64,000 nt of DNA from contig NZ_CP073695.1 of assembly GCF_018228765.1 (NCBI RefSeq), positions 310,001 to 374,000 on the forward strand, written 5' to 3'. Source of the stretch: Halorubrum ruber. GTDB lineage: Archaea; Halobacteriota; Halobacteria; Halobacteriales; Haloferacaceae. The translations under genes were made by a program, and so were the position numbers. Positions 54,627 through 61,132 of this stretch are shown here, in pieces (the first letter of the stretch is position 1; every line of letters begins with the position of its first letter). The notes under the pieces are model-generated. The model searched no databases and was not told where the DNA came from. It was given only the letters and a program-made list of their open reading frames with translations.

Positions 54627-55457
54627 CGACCACGTCGGGGTCCGGGTCGGCCGGCGCGTCGGGGCCGGCCACCTTGCGGTCGGACGCCTCCGACCCGGGG
54701 CCGGTGACCGCGTCCGCCGCGGTCGGCCGGCGTTCGTTCCAGTCGAGCACCCACTCGAACAGGACGAGGCCGTTGATCGTCATCAGCCCCGCGGCGACGA
54801 AGAACAGCATCTCCTCTATCGGGAGCCCGAGGACCGCAATTCCGGTCGTCAGCTCCGGCGACAGGTACCAGGTCCCCATCCCGATCGCGATCCGGTCGAC
54901 GACCCAGAAGTACGCGGCGGGGAGCAGCGTCGCCGTGACCCACAGCCGAGGCGTGCGCGCGAGGTACCCCCGCCCACGCTCCACTGGAGCGCGAGGACCG
55001 GCCCGACCCACGCGATCAGCCCGCCGAGGTACAGGAACGAGGGGTCGAGCCGAACGAGCCCCAGCCCGACCGGCACCATCGCGAGGCCGACGGCGACCCC
55101 GGCGGCCCGCGGCGCGCGGTCGAAGTCTCCCTCCCGGAACGTCGGGTCGAAGCCGACCCGGTGGAGCGCGAACGCGACGACGACCGTCTGTACCGTGAAG
55201 AAGAGGTACTCCCCCAGCGGGATCGACAGCGCCCGCGCGACGACGGCGCCGTCGGCGTATCCCCACGCCCCCCGTCGGATCATGTAGCTGATCCACGGCG
55301 TGGTGTAGGCGTACGCGATAGCGACGAGGATCGCGATCCCGGCGATCGCCCGGCGCTGGCGCTTCGGCTCGTACCGCGGGGCGACGTACCACAGCAGCGC
55401 CAAGACGGGGAGACTGAAGACGAGATGAAACTGGAGATACGTCAGCGTCGGCAGCAT
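54619..55457 (-). pseudogene. Lycopene cyclase (CrtY-type), frameshifted at a short C5/G5 run
   Basis: Two frames together make one protein of about 279 aa with the heterodimer-type lycopene cyclase repeats. The first half holds MLPTLTYLQFHLVFSLPVL and PWISYMIRRGAWGY; the second RIAIGMGTWYLSPELT and GLPIEEMLFFVAAGLMTING. Adding one G in the run at 54967-54971 (minus strand GGGGG) joins SVGGG to YLARTPRLW. It forms beta-carotene from lycopene. The second frame ends at a TGA next to the start of brp/blh (ATGACTGA overlap). It may be intact in reality. Confidence 0.85.
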
Positions 55458-55562
55458 CGGACCACCCCAACGAGGACGCTCATACCTATGTGTACTCTCT
55501 ATTTCTCTTTAACCCTTCAGCCGAACGTGGTCAGGTATCTCCGGCCCGAACCGGTTCGGGGA

Positions 55563-56213
55563 TCACGCTTCGGCGGCGAGCACGCCGTGCGACTCCAACA
55601 CCTTTCCGAGCCGGTACATGGAGGCGACGACCGAGTCGCAGACGGGGCGCACCGCGGACTTGGGGACGAAGCCGACGGCGAGCCCAGCGACCTCCAGCAT
55701 CGGCAGGTCGTTCGCGCCGTCGCCGACCGCCACCGTCTCCGCCATCGGCACGCCCGCCTCGGCCGCGAGGTCGGCGAGCGCGTCGTCTTTCGTCCCTTCG
55801 ATCAGCGGCCCCTCGGCCTCGCCGGTGAGCGCGCCGTCCGCGTCGGTCGGCAGTCGGTTCGCGACGATCGTGTCGACCGAGACGCCCTCGCGGGCGAGCG
55901 CCGCCTCGACGCCGCGCTCGAACCCGCCAGTGAGCACGGCGACGTGGTGGCCCTCCGCCCGCAGGCGCTCGATGAGACGCGCCGCGCCGGGCCGGATCCG
56001 GACCGCGTCGAACGCGTCCTCGACCTCCGTCGCCCCGAGGCCCTCCAGAAGCGCCGCGCGCTGATAGAGGCTCTCGGCGTAGCTGAGCTCGTCGTTCATC
56101 GCCCGCTCGGTGATCTCGGCGACCTCGTCGGCGACGCCGGCCCGCTCGGCGAGTAAGACCGTCATCTCCGAGTCGGAGAGCGTCCCGTCGAAGTCGAACG
56201 CGATGAGGCTCAT
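55563..56213 (-). CDS. serB: Phosphoserine phosphatase
   Basis: 216 aa HAD hydrolase. Motif I is FDFDGTLSDSE (nucleophile Asp), motif II VLTGGFERGVEAAL, motif III Lys in EGTKDDALADLA and motif IV VGDGANDLPMLEVAG. GDGANDLPML and overall size fit SerB, which makes serine from phosphoserine. A general HAD phosphatase is less likely. serA is at 4.5-6.1 kb, so the pathway is dispersed. Confidence 0.9.
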   Translation of the reverse strand: MSLIAFDFDGTLSDSEMTVLLAERAGVADEVAEITERAMNDELSYAESLYQRAALLEGLGATEVEDAFDAVRIRPGAARLIERLRAEGHHVAVLTGGFERGVEAALAREGVSVDTIVANRLPTDADGALTGEAEGPLIEGTKDDALADLAAEAGVPMAETVAVGDGANDLPMLEVAGLAVGFVPKSAVRPVCDSVVASMYRLGKVLESHGVLAAEA

Positions 56214-56277
56214 GGCCCCCGTTCGTCGCGGCGGGGTCTTGAAGCGCGCGGTCGACGGCGGTTCTCGCCCGCTCCCG

Positions 56278-56481
56278 TCACTCCCCGTCCGCGTCGGCGA
56301 GGAATTCCACGTCGCCGGCGATCACCGCGCTCGCGATGACGCCGACCCCGACGAGCGTCGCGACCCCGAGGGTGGTCAGCGTCACCGAGAGCGCCGACCC
56401 GCCGACCGCGACGCCGACGAACGCCCCGACGGAGCCCCCGACGCCGCCGGCGATCACCGCCAGCGTCTGTGCCTCGCGCAT
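56278..56481 (-). CDS. Small two-helix membrane protein
   Basis: 67 aa, MREAQTLAVIAGGVGGSVGA. Two Gly-rich hydrophobic segments (LAVIAGGVGGSVGAFVGVAV and TTLGVATLVGVGVIASAVIA) and an acidic end. The TATA box TTTATAAG mirror at 56504-56511 lies 27 bp before the ATG, which supports a leaderless real gene. I do not know the family. Confidence 0.65.
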   Translation of the reverse strand: MREAQTLAVIAGGVGGSVGAFVGVAVGGSALSVTLTTLGVATLVGVGVIASAVIAGDVEFLADADGE

Positions 56482-56503
56482 AGGTGTCGATTCAGTAACA
56501 CGG

Positions 56504-56511
56504 TTTATAAG
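56504..56511 (-). promoter_or_regulatory. TATA box for the small membrane protein gene
   Basis: CTTATAAA on the minus strand is centred 27 bp before the ATG at 56481, supporting the short start over in-frame upstream codons. Confidence 0.6.
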
Positions 56512-56576
56512 CCTTCGCGCCGGGTTCTCTCCGGTGATAACGCTGCGAGCGCCGGCCGAATCCGTCCGGCCCCGTT

Positions 56577-57560
56577 TCAACGCGGGTAGCTCCGACCGAG
56601 GTCGACGCCGCCGGAACCATCGTCGTCCGCGCCGTCGGCGTCGCCGGAATTGTCGGGGCGTTCGTTGACGTCGTCATCCGCGCCGCCGACCCCCTCGTCG
56701 GAGCCGCTTTCCTCGCCGCCCGGGCTCACGCTCCCGGTCCGGTAGCCGGCCATGTCGAGGGTGACGTACTCGAAGCCGAGGTCGGTGAGGTGCTCGTGGA
56801 CGGCGTCGGCGAAGGCGGGGTCGAGCGCGCGCTCTAACTCGTCCGGCGCGATCTCAACGCGCGCGAGCCCGTCGTGGTCGCGGACGCGGAACCCCCCGAA
56901 CCCCCACTCGCGGAGCACGCGCTCGGCCTTCTCCACGCGGGTCAGCCGCTCCTCGGTCACTTCGAGGCCGGTCGGGATCCGCGAGGAGAGGCACGCCATC
57001 GAGGGCTTGTCGGCCACGGAGAGGTCGTACGAGTCGGCGATCGCGCGGACCTCGTCCTTCGAGATCCCGGCGTCCAGGAGGGGAGAGAACACGTCGAGCT
57101 CCTCGACCGCGCGGAGCCCGGGCCGGTGCCCCTCGCCCGGGTCGTCCGCGTTCGTCCCGTCGCAGACGGTGTCGATGCCGAGCTCCTTTGCCGTCTCGTA
57201 CATCCGGCCGAGCCGCATCGTCCGGCAGTGGTAACAGCGGTCGCCGTCGTTGGCGACGAAGTTCGGGTCGTCGAGCTCGGAGAAGGTGACCGTCTCGTGG
57301 TCGATTCCGATCTCGTCGGCCACGCGCTTCGCGTCGTCGAGCTCCGCCGCGGGGAGCGTCTCGCTGCGGGCGGTACACGCCACGGCGTCGTCGCCGAGCG
57401 CGTCCCGCGCCAGCGCCGCGACGACCGCGGAGTCGACGCCGCCCGAGAACGCGACGAGGACCCCGTCGCGCTCGCCGAGCGCGTCGCGGGCGCTCGCCGC
57501 CTTCGCCGCCGTCTCGGGATCGAGCGAGCCGTCGCCGACGGCCCGCGCGTTCTGACTCAT
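56577..57560 (-). CDS. LarE-like ATP-dependent sacrificial sulfur transferase
   Basis: 327 aa. The PP-loop SGGVDSAVVAALA at about residue 41, CYHCR and the region PSMACLSSRIP carry the conserved cysteines of LarE. LarE donates sulfur to the nickel-pincer cofactor of lactate racemase. The C-terminal 50 residues are acidic and disordered (a halophilic extension). No larA/larB/larC genes are in the window, so another thiolation target is possible. It is divergent from the MutS-like gene. Confidence 0.88.
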   Translation of the reverse strand: MSQNARAVGDGSLDPETAAKAASARDALGERDGVLVAFSGGVDSAVVAALARDALGDDAVACTARSETLPAAELDDAKRVADEIGIDHETVTFSELDDPNFVANDGDRCYHCRTMRLGRMYETAKELGIDTVCDGTNADDPGEGHRPGLRAVEELDVFSPLLDAGISKDEVRAIADSYDLSVADKPSMACLSSRIPTGLEVTEERLTRVEKAERVLREWGFGGFRVRDHDGLARVEIAPDELERALDPAFADAVHEHLTDLGFEYVTLDMAGYRTGSVSPGGEESGSDEGVGGADDDVNERPDNSGDADGADDDGSGGVDLGRSYPR

Positions 57561-57692
57561 GGCCGGCGTTCGCGGCGGGCGCGAAAAAGGGCGTCGCACG
57601 CGGAACCGGTGCCGTCGTCTCGCGCTTCCGAACCGCCGGACCCCGGGAGCGACCCGCACGCTTTAGACCGTTGCCGCGATACCGGCGGGTAG

Positions 57693-59731
57693 ATGGAGCT
57701 GGAGGCGATCCCCGGCGTCGGCGCCAAGACGGCCGCGGCCCTGCGCGAGCTCGACGACCCGGCCGCGACCGTCGAGTCCGGCGACGTGGCCGCCATCGCC
57801 CGCGCGCCCGGCGTCAACGAGGCCCGCGCGGCCCGCATCGCACGCGGGGCGATCCGCCGCCGCCACGACGACGACGGACGCGTGCTGGCCACCGACCGCG
57901 CCCGCGAGCTGTACCGGGAGGCGATCGACCTGCTGCGCGAGCGCACCGTCACCGACTACGCGGCGAAGCGCTTGGAGACGTTCTACCCGAGTGCGTCCGC
58001 CTCGCGGGTCGCGGAGGCGCAGGCGTTCGCCGCCGAGGCGACCGACCGCGACCCCGATCCGGCGGTCCGCGAGGCGCTCGCCGACTGCGCGCCCCTCTCG
58101 GACCCGCCCACCGTCCGCGTCCGCGACCGCTGCCTCGCGACCGCCGACGCCGAGACGCTCGCCCGCGCCGAGGCCGAGGTGCCCGAACTCTCCGTCGAGA
58201 CGGTCGAGGACGCGCGCGACGTCTCCGAGCTTGGCCGCTCGTACGCCTCTGTCATCGTCTTGGACGAGTCGTTCGCCGGCCTCGACGTGGAGGGCGACGT
58301 GAGCGTGCGGCCGGACGCCCTCGAAAACCCCGCCGAAACCGTCCCCGAGCGCCTGCTCGCGTTCTTCGCTGAGAACCGCGAGCGGTTGGAAGCGGCCGCG
58401 GCGGTCCACGAGGCGGCCGCGGCGGCCGGCGACCCCGTCTCGGGAGTGATCCGGATGACGGGGGCGACGCCGACCCCCCGGTCGACCTCGACCGCCTGCG
58501 CGACGCGCTCTCGCGGCTCGACGACGACGGCACGATCGCCGGCGACGCGGAGTTAGACCGGCTCACCGCCGCCGTCGACGACCTCGACGCCGCCGTGTCG
58601 ACGGCGGCCTCGGTCGCCGACGACCGCCTGCGCGAGGCGATCCGCGAGCGCGACGTCACCATCGAGGGGACCGACTTCCTCTCCCTCGTCGAGCAGGGCG
58701 CTCGCGTCGACTCCCTCTTGGACCGCGAGTTGGCGGATGAGTACGACGCGGCGGTCGACGCCGCCCGCGAGCACCTCGCCGACGCGCTCCGCTTGGAGCC
58801 CGAGGAGGCGGAGTTGGCGGAGCGGGTCTTCGGCGGTGACCCCTCATTTCCGGTCGACCACGACGAGAGCGCCGTCTCGCGGCTCCGCACCGAACTGTCG
58901 GCGGCCCGCGACCGCCGCGCGGCGAAGCTGAAGGCCGACCTCGCGAGCGACCTCGGCGACCTACGCGAGCCGGTCGAGGCGCTGGTGCGCGACGCTCTCG
59001 AACTCGACGTGGAGCTGGCGATTTCGCGGTTCGCCCGCGACTTCGACTGCGCGATGCCCGATGTGGTCGACCCGGAGGACGCCGACGCGGACGCGGGCTT
59101 CCGCATCGAGGGCGGCCGCTCCCCGCTGCTCGACGTCGACTTCGCGGACGTCGAGCCCGTCGACTACGCCGTCTCCGGCGCGACGCTTCTGTCGGGGGTC
59201 AACTCCGGGGGGAAGACCTCCACGCTCGATCTGGTCGCCCTCGTCGTCGTCTTAGCGCAGATGGGGCTGCCCGTGCCCGCCGAGTCGGCGACCGTCGAGC
59301 GGTTCGAGGAGATCCACTACTACGCCAAATCGCAGGGGACTCTCGACGCGGGCGCGTTCGAGGCGACGCTCCGGGACTTCGGCGACCTCGTCGACGGCGC
59401 GGACGGCCGGCTCGTCCTCGTCGACGAGTTAGAGTCGATCACCGAGCCGGGCGCCTCCGCGAAGATCATCGCGGGCATCTTAGAGGCGCTCGACGACCAG
59501 GACGCGACCGCGGTGTTCGTCTCCCACCTGGCCCGCGAGATCCGCGACGCCGCCGACTTCGAAGTCGCGGTCGACGGCATCGAGGCCGCCGGGCTCGTCG
59601 ACGGCGAGCTCCGCGTGAACCGCTCGCCGAAGAAGGGGCACCTCGCGCGGTCGACGCCGGAGCTCATCGTCGAGAAGCTCGCGGACGACCGCGGCGGCGA
59701 GTTCTACGGCGACCTGTTGGAGAAGTTCTGA
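57693..59731 (+). pseudogene. MutS-like ATPase with N-terminal helix-hairpin-helix, frameshifted
   Basis: Two frames form one protein of about 680 aa. The first begins MELEAIPGVGAKTAAALREL, a helix-hairpin-helix DNA-binding motif. The second carries the ATPase: Walker A GVNSGGKTSTL, Walker B RLVLVDELESITEPG and VFVSHLAREI, as in MutS family members. One base is missing near 58460-58479, in either the G5 or the C6 run, after which RMTGATP continues with PPVDLDRLRDALSRLDDDG. The gene is otherwise complete. It is of the MutS2/MutS5-like type with HhH seen in haloarchaea. Confidence 0.83.
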
Positions 59732-59805
59732 GCCGCGGTTCGTCTGTGCGCGGCTCGTCGCGTCGCCGGGTCGGTCGGGCTCAGTCGCCGTCAGATCGGT
59801 CGAGC

Positions 59806-60186
59806 TCAGTCGCCGTCGAGCTCCGCGGTGACCGTGATCTCGACGTCGAGCGGCGCCGGAAGTCGGGACACCTCGACGCAGGTCCGCGCCGGATACGGCG
59901 CCGAGAGGAACGACCGGTACGCCTCGTTGACCGCGTCGTAGTCGTCCATGTCGGTGAGATAGACGGTCGCCGACACGATCGCGTCCGGAGTCGTCCCGGC
60001 CGCCTCTAGGATCGCGGCGACGTTTTCGAGCGTCTGCGTCGTCTGTTCGGCGACCGACTCGGGGGCCTCGCCGGTGTCGGGGTCCACGCCCGTCTTCCCC
60101 GAGACGTGGACCGTGTCGCCGGAGACGATCCCCTGTGAGTACGGGCCGAGGGCCTCCGGCACGTCATCCGTCGTAATCTCTCGCAT
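59806..60186 (-). CDS. RidA family reactive intermediate/imine deaminase
   Basis: 126 aa, MREITTDDVPEALGPYSQG. The family motifs are GPYSQGIVSGDTVHVSG, the substrate-binding Arg in YPARTCVEVSRLP and a LENVAAILEAAGT helix. It hydrolyses reactive 2-aminoacrylate-type imines, as a trimer. The start is at the family start Met; the frame continues upstream but without similarity. Confidence 0.92.
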   Translation of the reverse strand: MREITTDDVPEALGPYSQGIVSGDTVHVSGKTGVDPDTGEAPESVAEQTTQTLENVAAILEAAGTTPDAIVSATVYLTDMDDYDAVNEAYRSFLSAPYPARTCVEVSRLPAPLDVEITVTAELDGD

Positions 60187-60304
60187 TGCTCGGAGGAGGA
60201 CGCGCCGCGGTATCAAGATGCGGGTCGCGGGGGTCGGTTCGGTCGCTCCGGGCGTTCTTCGTCCCGCCGACATATTCATACAGACTCGGTCGGAATCGTG
60301 GGGC

Positions 60305-60553
60305 ATGCCAGCTGTGTCCCCGTTCGGCGTCCTCCTCTTCGCGGCGCAGGTCGGCGTCGGTGCTCAGGTGTCCCGCTTGCTTTCGACCACCGACCGCGCT
60401 CGTCGCGCCGCGGTCGGGCTCGCGGTCGCGGTGCTCGGACTGTTGGTCCTGTTCCGCTTCGGTGCGGTCGCGGCGCTCACGGCCGACCTGATCGCGCTCC
60501 TCGTCGTTGCGAGCGCGACGGGATCGTCCGGTCGTCGCCCGACTGCGGGGTGA
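60305..60553 (+). CDS. Small hydrophobic membrane protein
   Basis: 82 aa, MPAVSPFGVLLFAAQVGVGA. Three hydrophobic segments around 6-21, 36-53 and 56-71 separated by a basic stretch STTDRARRAA. A TATA-like CATATTCATA at 60271-60280 lies about 29 bp before the ATG, supporting a leaderless gene. I do not know the family. Confidence 0.6.
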   Translation: MPAVSPFGVLLFAAQVGVGAQVSRLLSTTDRARRAAVGLAVAVLGLLVLFRFGAVAALTADLIALLVVASATGSSGRRPTAG

Positions 60554-60647
60554 CCCTCGGCAGGTGACCTCTCGGCTTCGTTCGCTTCTTATAGTGATCG
60601 CGACGGTCGATAGCGGGAGTAGGTGTAGTACATTTTTAGTGGGGCAG

Positions 60648-60984
60648 TTTATAAATGGAATCTCGACGTTGCCGTCGGTTGTTTATAAGTGATCGATGCT
60701 ACTGCGGTGAGGGCTTCCAAAGCCCCAGCCGTCGAGGATGGTGTACCCTCGCTGCGCTCCTCACTCGGTCGCTTGGCTCCCTCATTCCGGTGCTTACGTC
60801 GGCTACACCATCCTCGACGGCTGCCCCTTTGAGTCCCACCCCACACCGCACAGCACCGCAGCCTCACGCCTCCCCAGCCTCGCCGCTCACGCCCTCCGGG
60901 CGTTCGCGGCGTCCCTCGCGGGCTGGCTCGCGGCCGCCGGTGGCGGCCGCTCGCAGGCGCGCCACCGCACTTTCTTTTTATAAC
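60648..60984 (+). repeat. Covarying multi-stem element, copy H (most diverged)
   Basis: TTTATAAA (60648-60655) and TTTATAAG (60682-60689) precede the box (GCTTCCAAAGCCCCAG near 60713); here the last spacing is about 24 nt, not 27. Stem I is 20 bp: CAGCCGTCGAGGATGGTGTA (60726-60745) with TACACCATCCTCGACGGCTG (60804-60823). Stem II is CGCCGC/GCGGCG with inner ACGCCC/GGGCGT. Stem III at the base is weak because AC is lost from GCACGCGC. It ends with a T-rich TTTCTTTTTATAAC (60971-60984). It fills the gap between the small membrane protein and uvrA. Confidence 0.88.
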
Positions 60985-61132
60985 TTCTCGTCGCTGTCGC
61001 TCACGGGTATTTAAATACGACATCGTAGCCGCCGATTTGCGATACCTCCTCTCAGTATCGCTCGACGACCGGAAATCTCAGTTGCGTCTCCGTTCGGTCC
61101 GAGGCACGGGATTTCGACGGAGCGCTCCCGCC

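Noticed and set aside
11352-60984. The A-H elements as MITEs or insertion-sequence remnants
   Set aside because: There are no conserved terminal inverted repeats beyond the palindromic TTTATAAA, no clear target-site duplication that I can see, no transposase, and the stems differ by compensating changes, whereas MITE copies share sequence.
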